From VRUE01 sp963805455 (GTDB lineage: Bacteria; Actinomycetota; Thermoleophilia; Solirubrobacterales; 70-9), in NCBI GenBank assembly GCA_963805455.1, contig CAWDUJ010000001.1, positions 248,001 through 312,000 of the forward strand: a stretch of DNA of 64,000 bases, read 5' to 3'. The notes below the pieces were generated by a model, which was not told where the DNA came from, did not search any database, and saw nothing but the letters and a program-made list of their open reading frames with translations. Shown one piece after another: positions 8,229-17,977 of the stretch (within the stretch, counting starts at the first letter, position 1; every line of letters begins with the position of its first letter). A program made the position numbers and the translations under genes.

Positions 8229-8232
<4 letters not shown>
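7828..8232 (-). CDS. Small zinc-ribbon/HTH-like protein coupled to a DEAD-box helicase
   Basis: 134 residues, not recognised as a named family. An N-terminal four-Cys zinc ribbon (CDRC at 12-15 and CLAC at 42-45) precedes a basic region whose segment TDNTIARACRTSASAVAAARKRL reads like a helix-turn-helix. A polar, Arg-rich tail follows. Its ATG overlaps the helicase stop (ATGA), so it is translationally coupled to the helicase and may be a nucleic-acid-binding partner. The function is inferred from context only. Confidence 0.72.
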
Positions 8233-9416
<1,184 letters not shown>

Positions 9417-9425
<9 letters not shown>

Positions 9426-9437
9426 TGTTGTGGCTCC
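9417..9437 (-). promoter_or_regulatory. Strong ribosome binding site in front of an ATT codon
   Basis: On the minus strand AAAAAGGAG is followed by CCACAACA (8 nt) and then ATT ACC TCG TTT, the point where helicase homology begins. No ATG, GTG or TTG lies at a sensible distance from this site in the helicase frame. Confidence 0.6.
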
Positions 9438-9624
9438 TTTTTGAGCGTCTAGGGGGAGATCCAGCAGCCCCAAGACGCCAGGTGGCGCACGGAGGAAACG
9501 GAACCTCTCGAGCCGGCGGAAGGCCAGACCCGACCTCTCAAACGGTAGCAGGCGCCGCAATGAGTGCCTGTAGCATCGCTCCATCGACGAGTTCAGCTCG
9601 ACCGCAGAGCACTACGACCGTTTC

Positions 9625-10347
9625 ATGGGCCGCTACACGGTCCCGCTGGCGCTGGCGTTCGTGGACGCAGTCGGGGTGGGGGAGGGGATGCGCGTCCTCG
9701 ACGTCGGCTGCGGGCCGGGCGGGCTGACGAGCGAGATCGCGGCCAGAGGGGTCGATCGGGAGGACATCGCCGCGATCGATCCGGCGCCTCAGTTCGCCGA
9801 GGCCTGCCGGGCGCGGAATCCCGGCGCCGATGTCCGCATCGGCGTCGCCGAGGAGCTGCCCTGGGAGGACGACTCCTTCGACGCCACCCTCTCCTGTCTG
9901 GTCATCGCCTTCATGACCGATCCCGATGCCGGGCTCGGCGAGATGGCGCGGGTGACCGCGCCGGGCGGGACCGTCGCTGCCTGTATGTGGGACCTCCCCG
10001 GTGGGATGAACATGCTGAGGATCTTCTGGGCGGCGATGCGATCCGTCGGGGCCGGCAGGGACGGAGAAGAGGGGAGGCCCGGCATTTCGGAGGGCGACAT
10101 CGCCGAGCGCCTCGAGCGCGCGGGTCTGGGCGAGATATCCGCCGGCGCCCTCACCGTCTCGGCCGACTACAAGGACTTCGACGATCTCTGGGAGCCGTAC
10201 ACCTTCGGCGTCGGCCCGGCCGGGAAAGCGCTGGCGAAGCTCGACGACGAGGGCCTGGATGCGGTCCGAGAGGCGATCCGGGCCGAGGTTCCGGGCGGGT
10301 CGTTCTCGCTCGAGGCGCGCGCTTGGTACGCGACCGGGAAGGTCTAG
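9625..10347 (+). CDS. Class I SAM-dependent methyltransferase
   Basis: Cytosolic methyltransferase. Motif I VLDVGCGPGGLTSEIA binds S-adenosylmethionine, then AIDPAPQF (acidic loop), SFDATLSCLVIAFM and a post-motif region (EMARVTAPGGTVAACMWD). The listed start is the ATG at 9625, but conserved family sequence begins earlier: the same frame upstream reads IDEFSSTAEHYDRF, where relatives typically start MDEFSS. That first codon is ATC at 9583 and an in-frame TAG at 9571 prevents further extension. So the N-terminus as annotated is probably about 14 residues short. The acceptor is unknown. Confidence 0.85.
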   Translation: MGRYTVPLALAFVDAVGVGEGMRVLDVGCGPGGLTSEIAARGVDREDIAAIDPAPQFAEACRARNPGADVRIGVAEELPWEDDSFDATLSCLVIAFMTDPDAGLGEMARVTAPGGTVAACMWDLPGGMNMLRIFWAAMRSVGAGRDGEEGRPGISEGDIAERLERAGLGEISAGALTVSADYKDFDDLWEPYTFGVGPAGKALAKLDDEGLDAVREAIRAEVPGGSFSLEARAWYATGKV

Positions 10348-12011
10348 GAGCCGGCCGCGGCGCGGCGGCGGCGGAATTTCGAGAAGCGGCCGTCGCGGAG
10401 GATCCGCTTGGCGGCGTTGTGGCCGGGGGCGCCCATGACTCCTCCGCCCGGGTGGGTGCCGGCGCCGCAGAGATAGAGGCCGTGGACCGGGGTCGCGTAC
10501 CCGGAGAGAAGCGGTGAGGGACGCATGAACGCCATCTGGTCGAGGCCCTGCTCGCCCTGGAAGATCGATCCGCCGACCATCCCGAAGATCCGCTCGATGT
10601 CGGGCGGGGCGAGGACCTCGCGCTCGAGGATCGCGTCCGGCACGTTCGGCGCGTAGCGCGCGAGGTGCTGGATGCAGGCGTCGGCGTAGCGCTCGCGGGC
10701 TCCCTCGGGCCAGTCCTTCTCATCGTGCGGGCCGTACTGGGTGAACATCGTCATCACCCAGGTGTCGTCGTCGGTGAGGCTCGAGTCGATCGCCGAGGGA
10801 AGCTCGCACTCGACGTACGGTTCCGCCGCCGGGTGGCCGCCGAGGGCGTCCTGCCAGGCTCGCTCGAGGTAATCGATCGAGGGCGCGAGGTTGACGCCGG
10901 TGTGCCGCAGTGTCTCCTGCATCTCGTCGGAGACCCCCTCGTAGCGAGGGGGCTCGGAGAGGACCATGTTGATCTTCACCGAGCCGCCGCGGGTCCGGTA
11001 GCGGCGCATGTCTTCGGCGACCTCGGTCGGGAAGTTCTCGGCTCCGGCGAGGTCGAGGACGGTCGTCTTCGGGTGCGCCCCGGAGGCGACGATCGGCGCG
11101 CGGAGCTCCTCGCCGCCGGCCAGGGTGACGCCGATCACGCGCTCCCCCTGGACGTCGATCGAGGTGACCTCGGCATCGGTCCGGATCTCGGCGCCGGCGG
11201 AGCGGGCGGAGGCTGCGATCGCCTCGCTGATAGCGCCCATGCCGCCGATCACGTGGCCCCAGGCGCCCTCGATTCCGTTCAGTTCGCCGAGCGCGTGGTG
11301 AAGAAGGTTGTAGGCGGTCCCGGGCGTGTTCGGGCCGGCCCAGACGCCGACGACGCCGGTCGAGGCAATCGAGCCCTTGAGGGCGTCGTGCTCGAAGTAG
11401 TCGTCGAGGAGATCGGCGACCGACATCGTGAACATCCGGACGACCTCGTGGACCTCGGCACGCGAGAGGCCGGCTGCGCGGCCCGCCTCGCGGGCGAGGG
11501 AGAAGAGGTCGCGCGGGCTCTTCGACCCGAGCGCCGGCGGTTCGCGCAGCATCATCGGCCGCAGGAACTTGGCGACGCGGAAGAGGCGGTCCTCGAAGGG
11601 GGCGAAGCGCTCGGCGTCGTTGGGCGCGATCGAGCGGATCGAGTCGGCCGTCTGCCGGGCGTCGTCGTAGAAGACGATCGGGCCTTCTTCGGTCATCGCG
11701 GCGTAGGCCGGGTCGAGCGGGACGGCGCGGTAGCCGAAGTCTTCGAGCCGGAGGTCGGATACCACCTGCGGCTGCAGCATCGAGACGACGTAGGAGGCGC
11801 GGGAGACCCGCTTTCCCGGCCACAGTTCCTCGGTCACGCAGGCGCCGCCGAGGATCGGCCGGCGCTCGAGAACGACCACGCGCATCCCGTATCGTGCGAG
11901 ATATGCCGCGGTCGTCAAACCGTTGTGGCCACCGCCGACAACGATCGCGTCATAGCTTCGAGGGGAGCCGGTCCCCGCGACAGGCGGGCGGGGTGTGGTG
12001 ACGGCCTCCAT
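10344..12011 (-). CDS. FAD/NAD(P)-dependent oxidoreductase, phytoene-desaturase/PYROXD2-like
   Basis: 555-residue flavoprotein of the CrtI/PYROXD2 branch. The N-terminal dinucleotide fold VVGGGHNGLTTAAYLARYG is followed by RRPILGGACVTEE. The C-terminal flavin motif is GLYLCGAGTHPGGGVMGAPGHNAAK. It is a clear paralogue of the 540-residue protein at 17974: same length class, same GxxGPNxPGT segment in the middle and the same ending. It diverges from the aminotransferase at 12067 and shares its promoter motif. A -10 box lies about 9 nt before the ATG, so the mRNA may be leaderless. Predicted to dehydrogenate a substrate of the local amine pathway; the substrate is not known. Confidence 0.9.
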   Translation of the reverse strand: MEAVTTPRPPVAGTGSPRSYDAIVVGGGHNGLTTAAYLARYGMRVVVLERRPILGGACVTEELWPGKRVSRASYVVSMLQPQVVSDLRLEDFGYRAVPLDPAYAAMTEEGPIVFYDDARQTADSIRSIAPNDAERFAPFEDRLFRVAKFLRPMMLREPPALGSKSPRDLFSLAREAGRAAGLSRAEVHEVVRMFTMSVADLLDDYFEHDALKGSIASTGVVGVWAGPNTPGTAYNLLHHALGELNGIEGAWGHVIGGMGAISEAIAASARSAGAEIRTDAEVTSIDVQGERVIGVTLAGGEELRAPIVASGAHPKTTVLDLAGAENFPTEVAEDMRRYRTRGGSVKINMVLSEPPRYEGVSDEMQETLRHTGVNLAPSIDYLERAWQDALGGHPAAEPYVECELPSAIDSSLTDDDTWVMTMFTQYGPHDEKDWPEGARERYADACIQHLARYAPNVPDAILEREVLAPPDIERIFGMVGGSIFQGEQGLDQMAFMRPSPLLSGYATPVHGLYLCGAGTHPGGGVMGAPGHNAAKRILRDGRFSKFRRRRAAAGS

Positions 12012-12020
12012 CGGGCGGGC

Positions 12021-12026
12021 ATTCTA
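12021..12026 (-). promoter_or_regulatory. -10 element TAGAAT for the oxidoreductase gene
   Basis: On the minus strand TAGAAT ends 9 nt before the ATG at 12011. A transcription start 6-8 nt beyond it would fall within a few bases of the initiation codon, pointing to a leaderless mRNA. No Shine-Dalgarno is seen in front of this gene. Confidence 0.45.
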
Positions 12027-12042
12027 GCATGAGATTGTGAAA

Positions 12043-12058
12043 TTGACTACAAGGTAAA
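12043..12058. promoter_or_regulatory. Shared operator-like element, copy 1 (TTGACTACAAGGTAAA)
   Basis: Lies in the 55-bp divergent gap between the FAD oxidoreductase and the aminotransferase. It matches copy 2 at 16747 at 15 of 16 positions. In copy 2 the element is an inverted repeat TTGAC-N6-GTCAA; here the right arm is degenerate (GTAAA). A site for one of the two local TetR proteins is the obvious hypothesis. Confidence 0.6.
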
Positions 12059-12066
12059 CTGGAGCC

Positions 12067-13479
12067 ATGGACAAAGCCAACAGCGCCGATGCGGAACGCC
12101 TGCAGAGCCTCGCCAAGCAGCATCTGATGCTCCATTTCTCGGATATGTCCGGCCTCGCCGAGCGCGACATCCCGATCATCGACCGTGGCGAGGGCAGTCA
12201 CGTCTTCGACGTCGACGGCCGTCGCTACATCGACGGCCTCTCCGGCCTCTACTGCGTCAATCTCGGCCACTCCCACGGCGAGCGGATCGGCGACGCGGCG
12301 GCCGCGCAGATGCGCCAGCTGCCGTTCACCAGCAACTGGACCGTCGCCCACCCGCCCGGAATCGAGCTCGCCACCCGCCTCTCCGAACTGGCGCCTCCCG
12401 GCCTCGACCGCGCCTTCTTCGGTTCCGGCGGAGCCGACGCCGTCGAGTCGGCCTGGAAGCTGGCGGTCCAGTTTCACGCGGCCAACGGCGAACCGGCGCG
12501 GCGCCGGGTGATCGCCCGCAAGGACGCCTATCACGGGGTCTCGCTGGGGGCGCTGGCGATGACCGGGATCGAGGAATGCCGGACCCCGTTCGAGCCGCTG
12601 GCGGTGCCGGTCTCCCACGTCTCCAACACCAACGCATACCGCCACCCGGAGGGCGCGGACGAACAGCGCCTCTGCGCCGCCCTGCTGACCGAGATCGAGG
12701 AGACGATCGACGCCGAAGGGGCGGAGACGATCGCGATGATGATCGCCGAGCCGGTGCAGAACGCGGGCGGCTCGATCGTCCCTCCCGAGGGCTACTGGGC
12801 CGGGCTGCGCGAGATCTGCGACCGGCACGGAATCCTGCTCTGCTCCGACGAGGTCATCTGCGCCTTCGGCCGGCTCGGATACTGGTTCGGTGCCGATCGC
12901 TTCGGCTACGTGCCCGATCTGATCACCTTCGCCAAGGGGCTGACCGGGGCCTACTTCTCGATGGGCGGGGTGTTGATCTCCGACCGCGTCGCCGAGCCCT
13001 TCCTCGACGGCCGCAGCAACTACCTGCACGGCTACACCTTCGGTGGCCACCCGGTCGGCGCCGCGGTCGCCCTGGCGGCGATCGATACGGTCGAGAGCGA
13101 GGGGGTGCTCGAGAACGTGCGCACCAACGAGTCGCTTGCCGGCGAGGTTCTGAACAAGTTGCGCGACATACCGATCGTCGGCGACGTTCGCGGCGCCGGC
13201 TACTTCTGGGCGATCGAGCTGGTCCGCGACCAGGAGACGCGGGCGAGCTTCGACGGACCCGCCGCCGACTGGCTGCTGAAGGACGTGCTCTCCGAGGAGC
13301 TCTGGAGCCGCGGCCTGATCTGCAGGCTCGACGACAGGACCGAACCGATCGTCCAGATCGCGCCGCCGCTTGTCGCCGACGCCGCCCTGATCGAGGAAAT
13401 CGCCTCGATCATCCGCGAGGGCCTCGAGGTCGCGACCGAACGGATGGCCGAGCGCCCCGAGCTGACCGGCGTCGGTTAG
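12067..13479 (+). CDS. Class III PLP-dependent aminotransferase (aspartate aminotransferase family)
   Basis: 470-residue fold-type I ω-transaminase. It carries GLYCVNLGHSHGERIG, the cofactor-binding FFGSGGADAVESAWKLA and YHGVSLGALAMTG, the LCSDEVICAFGR strand with its PLP-ring Asp, and FAKGLTGAYFSMGG with the Schiff-base Lys. Members of this class deaminate terminal amines such as putrescine, β-alanine and taurine. Next to a Pot-type importer, an amine substrate is likely (inference). A good AACTGGAG lies ahead of the ATG. It ends tail-to-tail with the CoA ligase (TTAG overlap). Confidence 0.93.
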   Translation: MDKANSADAERLQSLAKQHLMLHFSDMSGLAERDIPIIDRGEGSHVFDVDGRRYIDGLSGLYCVNLGHSHGERIGDAAAAQMRQLPFTSNWTVAHPPGIELATRLSELAPPGLDRAFFGSGGADAVESAWKLAVQFHAANGEPARRRVIARKDAYHGVSLGALAMTGIEECRTPFEPLAVPVSHVSNTNAYRHPEGADEQRLCAALLTEIEETIDAEGAETIAMMIAEPVQNAGGSIVPPEGYWAGLREICDRHGILLCSDEVICAFGRLGYWFGADRFGYVPDLITFAKGLTGAYFSMGGVLISDRVAEPFLDGRSNYLHGYTFGGHPVGAAVALAAIDTVESEGVLENVRTNESLAGEVLNKLRDIPIVGDVRGAGYFWAIELVRDQETRASFDGPAADWLLKDVLSEELWSRGLICRLDDRTEPIVQIAPPLVADAALIEEIASIIREGLEVATERMAERPELTGVG

Positions 13480-15545
13480 ACGCGCCGCGCGACGGCGTCG
13501 ACGGCGACGCAGCCCTCGACGCCAAGCAGCGCCGGGTTGACCTCGACCAGGTCGAGGCCCTGATCGAGGATGAGCTCGCCGAGGCGTGAGCCGAGGGTCG
13601 CCGCGGCGCCGAGGTCGAGCTTCGCGCCGCCGCGACCGCCGGTCAGCAGCGGCGCCGCCCGCAGGCCGCGGAGGGCCGCCTCGACGCGCTCGGGGCTCGC
13701 CGGCAGCGGCACGATCGCGACGTCGTCGAGGGCCTCGGCCCAGACCCCGCCGAGGCCGACGACCAGCGCCGGGACGACCCCGTCGGCCCGGGCGGCGACG
13801 ATCAGCTCGGCCTCGCCGCCCACCATCTCCTCGACCAGAAGGCCTGCGCCCTCCGCCTCGGGCATGGAGAGAAGGCGCTCGCTGGCGGCGCGGACCGTAT
13901 CGCCCCCCTCGAGGCCGAGGGCCAGGGCCCCCGCGTCGCTCTTGTGCCTCAGCTCCGGGCCCGAGAGCTTGATCGCGACCGGGCCGCCGAGCTCGACGGC
14001 GAGGGCGACGGCGGCGTCGGCGTCGGCGACGGCGCCGAACCGAGGCACCGGGATCCCGGCGTCGGCGAGGAGGCCCTTGCTCTCGGCCTCGCCGAGCCAA
14101 TCTCCGTCGCCATCTCCGCGCCGGCGTGACGCCGCCCTGGCGATTTCGCGCAGGCGCCGGGGCGAGGGCCGAGGGGCGCGAAGAGCGCTGACGCAGCGGA
14201 TCGCCTCGCTCAGTCCGGCCACCGCCGCGATGCCGTGCTCGGCGAGCTCGAGGGCGCTGCGCTCGGGAAGCAGGTCGGGGACCGTCGAGGCGAGGAGGGG
14301 ATCGGCTCCGGCGCGCTCCGCCCCGGCGACCAGGGACCGGCGCACCTGATCCCAACCGGCCCTGGCGGGGGCGGACAGACCCTCCGGCTCGTCGAAGAGA
14401 AGGAGCAGCTGGCCGATCCCCGGGTCCGAGCCGACCGCCTCGGTCACCCGTGCGAGCCTCTCGGGCTCGTCCCACAGCATCGAGGTGTAGTCGAGGGGAT
14501 TGCCGACGGTCGCCGCCGCGGGGAGCAGCTCGGTGAGGGCCTTCCGGGTCTCCGGCGCCAGCGCCGGTAGGGGGAGGCCCTCGCGCTCGGCCAGGTCGGC
14601 GGCCAGCCCCGAGTCCCCGCCGGAGCAGGTGAGGACGGCGACGCCGCCGTCGGCCCGCCGCCGTGGCGCCTGCGCCAGGCACCGCGCGAGCTCCAGCAGC
14701 TCCTGCGGGTCGCGGGCGGTCGCGGCGCCGGCCTCCTCGAGCAGGGCGGAGAAGACGCGCTGATCGCCGGCGACGGCGCCGGTGTGGGCACCCGCGGCAC
14801 GCGCTCCCGCCTCCGAGGCCCCGACCTTGAGGACCGCGACCCCAATCTCCCGCTCGGCGCAGCCGGCCAGCGCCCGGGCGAGATCCGCCCCGTCGCCGTC
14901 CTCCTCGAGGAACAGCGCGATCGAGCGCACCCCCTCGAGCGCGGAGACTGCCTCGATCCAGTCGGCGGCGGAGACCACCGCCTGGTTCCCGGTCGAGACC
15001 ACTGTGTGGAAGCCGATCCCCCGACGCATCCCGAGGGCGTTGACGGCGATGTTGCCGCTCTGGCTGATCAGTGCGACCCCGCCGTCCTGCAGCCGCTCGA
15101 CCGAGTCGCCCCAGAGCGGCGAGCGCGACCCGACCGAGACGACCCCGTTGCAGTTCGGCCCGCAGACCGGCAGGCCGCCGTCGACCGCGATAGCGGTCAG
15201 CTCCCGCTGCAGCTCCCGGCCTGCCTCGATCTCGCCGAACCCGGCCGAGAGGACGATCGCCCCGCCGCAGCCGCGCTCGATCGCTTCGGAGAGGACGGCG
15301 GCGACGGCCGCGGCCGGAATCGCGACCACGACCGCGTCGACCGGCCCCGGCAGATCGCCGACGCTCGGCACGCAGGGCCATCCGTGAACCCGATCGCGCT
15401 TCGGGTTGATACCCCAGACATCGCCCTCGAACCCGGCGACGGAGATGTTGCGGAGGATGTTGTCCCCGTAGGAGCCCTCGCGCTCGCTGGCGCCGACGAC
15501 CGCGACCGATCGGGGGCGTAGGAGCGGCGTCGGGTCAGGCTTCAC
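13476..15545 (-). CDS. NDP-forming acyl-CoA synthetase (acetate-CoA ligase family)
   Basis: 689-residue fused α/β enzyme that makes a CoA thioester using ATP through a phospho-His intermediate. Order of domains: CoA-binding Rossmann domain (SVAVVGASEREGSYGDNILRN), succinyl-CoA-ligase-like domains (VCGPNCNGVV; LISQSGNIAVNALG), a probable phospho-His in AHTGAVAGD, then a C-terminal ATP-grasp part (GIPVPRFGAV, GPVAIKLSG, LRHKSDAGALALGL). It lies 6 bp upstream of the acyl-CoA dehydrogenase stop on the same strand. Because transcription runs leftward, the dehydrogenase gene is first and this one second in a two-gene operon. It probably activates the acid released by the pathway. Confidence 0.92.
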   Translation of the reverse strand: MKPDPTPLLRPRSVAVVGASEREGSYGDNILRNISVAGFEGDVWGINPKRDRVHGWPCVPSVGDLPGPVDAVVVAIPAAAVAAVLSEAIERGCGGAIVLSAGFGEIEAGRELQRELTAIAVDGGLPVCGPNCNGVVSVGSRSPLWGDSVERLQDGGVALISQSGNIAVNALGMRRGIGFHTVVSTGNQAVVSAADWIEAVSALEGVRSIALFLEEDGDGADLARALAGCAEREIGVAVLKVGASEAGARAAGAHTGAVAGDQRVFSALLEEAGAATARDPQELLELARCLAQAPRRRADGGVAVLTCSGGDSGLAADLAEREGLPLPALAPETRKALTELLPAAATVGNPLDYTSMLWDEPERLARVTEAVGSDPGIGQLLLLFDEPEGLSAPARAGWDQVRRSLVAGAERAGADPLLASTVPDLLPERSALELAEHGIAAVAGLSEAIRCVSALRAPRPSPRRLREIARAASRRRGDGDGDWLGEAESKGLLADAGIPVPRFGAVADADAAVALAVELGGPVAIKLSGPELRHKSDAGALALGLEGGDTVRAASERLLSMPEAEGAGLLVEEMVGGEAELIVAARADGVVPALVVGLGGVWAEALDDVAIVPLPASPERVEAALRGLRAAPLLTGGRGGAKLDLGAAATLGSRLGELILDQGLDLVEVNPALLGVEGCVAVDAVARRV

Positions 15546-15551
15546 GGCGGC

Positions 15552-16724
15552 TCAGTGCAGGACCGGGCCGACGCCGCGGCGCTCCATCGCGCGGGCGACG
15601 ATCAGCCGCTGGATCTCGCTCGTCCCCTCCCAGATCCTGTCGACCCGCAGCTCGCGCAGGAACCGCTCGGCGACGTTGGAGCGCATGTATCCGCGGCCTC
15701 CGAAGACCTGGACGCAGCGGTCGGCGCAGCGCCAGGCCGCCTCGGAGACGAACAGCTTCGTCATCGAGGCCTTGGCGTGGACGAGTTTCGGGTCGGCGCC
15801 CTCGTCGGCGAGGCGCGCCACCTCCATCGTCATCAGCCGCCCGGCGGCGGCGTCGGCGGCCGAGTCGGCGAGCGGGAAGCTCACTCCCTGGTAGTCGTAG
15901 ATCCGGCTGCCGCCCTGCTCGCGCTCCAGGGCCCAGCCGACCGTCTCCTCGAGCAGCCGCCACATCGCCCCGATTCCGTGGGCGGCGATCCCGAGCCGCT
16001 CCTCGGTGAACCAGAGGCGCTGCAGCTCTTCGCCCCTGCCGGCCCCGCCGACGACCGCGTCCGCCGGCACCTCGACCGAATCGAGGCGGATCGTCGGGTG
16101 GCCGTCCGGGTAGCTGTGGGTGAAGCGCGGTTCGTCGATGATCTCGACGCCCGCGGCGTCGGCCTCGACCAGGAACAGGGTCGGAAGCCGCTCATCGCCC
16201 TCGATGAGGTTCGCCATCACGATCAGGACCGAGGCGACGTCACCGGAGGTGACGAACCACTTCTCGCCGTTCAGCACGTAGCCGCCCGAGCTCGGCTCGG
16301 CGGTCGAGGTGATCCGCGACGGGTCCGAGCCGGCGTCGCGCTCGGTCACCGCGTAGGCGTCGCGGAGCTCGCCGCGCAGGGCGGGGCGGAGGTAGCGCTC
16401 GGCCTGCTCGGGGCTGGCGTGGGCCCAGACGTTGTAGGCGTTCGGGACGTGCCAGTGGATCGCGTTGGTGCTGCGGCCGAACTGCTCGGCCACCAGCGCC
16501 CACTCCTGCAGCGTCCAGCCCTGGCCGCCGTGCTCGGGGGCGTGGAGCCCGCCGGTCAGGTTCGCGGCGAGCGCCTCGCGCTTGACCTTCTCGATCGCCT
16601 CCCCGGGGAGGCGGCCGTCGTTGGCCTCGGCGTCCTGCTCGAGCGGAATCAGCACCTCGTCGGTGAATCGCCGGGCGCGCTCCTGAAGCTCCGCCGCCGC
16701 CTGGTCGATCGAAAGGCCCGCCAT
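15552..16724 (-). CDS. Acyl-CoA dehydrogenase
   Basis: 390-residue FAD enzyme that forms an α,β-double bond in an acyl-CoA and passes electrons to ETF. Landmarks: AVTERDAGSDPSRI, GYVLNGEKWFVTSGDVA, FTEERLGIAAHGIGAMWR, QVFGGRGYMRSNVAERFLRELRVDRIWEGTSEIQR. The start is set at the ATG ending at 16724 (MAGLSIDQAAAELQERARRF), where family similarity begins. The promoter region upstream contains copy 2 of the shared TTGACTACAAGGT element and is shared with the divergent Rieske gene. Confidence 0.92.
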   Translation of the reverse strand: MAGLSIDQAAAELQERARRFTDEVLIPLEQDAEANDGRLPGEAIEKVKREALAANLTGGLHAPEHGGQGWTLQEWALVAEQFGRSTNAIHWHVPNAYNVWAHASPEQAERYLRPALRGELRDAYAVTERDAGSDPSRITSTAEPSSGGYVLNGEKWFVTSGDVASVLIVMANLIEGDERLPTLFLVEADAAGVEIIDEPRFTHSYPDGHPTIRLDSVEVPADAVVGGAGRGEELQRLWFTEERLGIAAHGIGAMWRLLEETVGWALEREQGGSRIYDYQGVSFPLADSAADAAAGRLMTMEVARLADEGADPKLVHAKASMTKLFVSEAAWRCADRCVQVFGGRGYMRSNVAERFLRELRVDRIWEGTSEIQRLIVARAMERRGVGPVLH

Positions 16725-16746
16725 TGAACGGCAAGGTATCATGCGA

Positions 16747-16762
16747 TTGACTACAAGGTCAA
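16747..16762. promoter_or_regulatory. Shared operator-like element, copy 2 (TTGACTACAAGGTCAA)
   Basis: Inverted repeat TTGAC-TACAAG-GTCAA in the 86-bp divergent gap between the acyl-CoA dehydrogenase and the Rieske oxygenase. The leading A and the block ATTGACTACAAGGT are identical to copy 1 in front of the aminotransferase. On the minus strand the TTGACC arm could also double as a -35 box with TACCTT about 18 bp further on, so a bound regulator would block transcription. Confidence 0.62.
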
Positions 16763-16810
16763 AAAGGCGTTGGCCGTGCCTGGCGACGCCTGGAGGGAAA
16801 GGGGTCAGCC

Positions 16811-17977
16811 GTGACATTGCAACTTGATCGGGTGGACGTGGAGGCGACGCTCCAACCGGTCGAGCGAGCGTCGATGCTGCCCCCGAGCGCCTTCACCGAC
16901 CCGTCGGTGCTCGAGTGGGAGCTGGCCAACATCTTCAGCGACGGCTGGATCTGCGCCGGCCACGTCTCGGCGGTGGCCGAGCCCGGCTCCTACGTCACCC
17001 GCGAGATCGGGTCCGAGAGCATCTTCGTGATCGGCGGCGAGGACGGCAGGCCGCGCGCTTTCCACAACGTCTGCCGCCATCGCGGCTCGCGGCTCCTCGA
17101 GGAGGAGGAAGGGTCGGTGCGGAAGCGGCTCCGCTGTCCCTACCACGCCTGGTCCTATGACCTCGAGGGCAACCTCCGCGCCGCTCCCCACATGGACGAG
17201 GTCGAGGACTTCGACCCGAGCTGCTTCGGCCTGCGCCAGGTGCCGAGCGCGGTGGTCGGCGGCCTGGTCCTGGTCGACCTCAGCGGCGCCCAGGCGGGCC
17301 CGGCCGAGGGCCATCTCGGCGAGCTGCTGCCGAAGCTCGAGCACTACAGCGTCGGCGAGCTCCGTCGCGGCGGCCTCCTGACCTATCAGGTCCGAGCCAA
17401 CTGGAAGGGGATCGCCGAGAACTACAACGAGTGCCTCCACTGCCCCGGCGTCCACCCCGAGCTCAACGCCCTCAGCGATTACATGAGCGGCGAGAGCGCC
17501 TACGGCGCCGGGGCCTGGTGCGGGGGCTCGATGACCCTCGTCGACGGGGCCGAGACGATGGGCACCGAAAACGGGCACGCCGGCCACCGGCCGCCGATCG
17601 CCACCCTCGGGGAGCCCGATCTGCGCCACGTCCACTACTTCGCGCTGTTCCCGAACGCGCTGGTTTCCCTGCACCCCGACTACGTGATGCTGCACACCCT
17701 CTGGCCCAAGTCCCCGGACAGGACCGACGTGATCTGTGAGTTCTTCTTCGAGCCGGCGGCGGTCGAGGCGGCCGACTTCGACCCCTCCGACGCGATCGGG
17801 TTCTGGAACAAGGTCAACGGCGAGGACTGGCACGTCTGCGAACTGAGCCAGAAGGGAGTGGCCTCGCGGGGCTACTCGTCGGGCCGCTACTCGGCCGAGG
17901 AACACGATGTCCACGCCTTCGACGCGATGGTCGCCGCCCACTACATGGACGCGCTGCGCGAGGAGGTGATCGCATGA
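16811..17977 (+). CDS. Rieske non-heme iron oxygenase, α-subunit type
   Basis: 388-residue ring-hydroxylating/demethylating oxygenase. The Rieske centre is C88-x-H90 ... C109-x2-H112 (NVCRHRGS ... RCPYHAWSYD). The catalytic iron site follows in ENYNECLHCPGVHPE, with the two His and an acidic bridge. Length and sequence style recall GbcA/choline-monooxygenase-like enzymes that need no β-subunit (family knowledge). The GTG start is preceded by GGAAAGGGG. Its stop overlaps the next flavoprotein gene (ATGA). A ferredoxin and ferredoxin reductase lie 8 kb away and could supply electrons. Confidence 0.92.
   Translation: MTLQLDRVDVEATLQPVERASMLPPSAFTDPSVLEWELANIFSDGWICAGHVSAVAEPGSYVTREIGSESIFVIGGEDGRPRAFHNVCRHRGSRLLEEEEGSVRKRLRCPYHAWSYDLEGNLRAAPHMDEVEDFDPSCFGLRQVPSAVVGGLVLVDLSGAQAGPAEGHLGELLPKLEHYSVGELRRGGLLTYQVRANWKGIAENYNECLHCPGVHPELNALSDYMSGESAYGAGAWCGGSMTLVDGAETMGTENGHAGHRPPIATLGEPDLRHVHYFALFPNALVSLHPDYVMLHTLWPKSPDRTDVICEFFFEPAAVEAADFDPSDAIGFWNKVNGEDWHVCELSQKGVASRGYSSGRYSAEEHDVHAFDAMVAAHYMDALREEVIA

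Noticed and set aside
11950..15381. Very long minus-strand open frame over the aminotransferase and CoA ligase
   Set aside because: It is Arg/Gly-rich, lacks any family motif and overlaps two well-supported genes; it is a by-product of high GC content.
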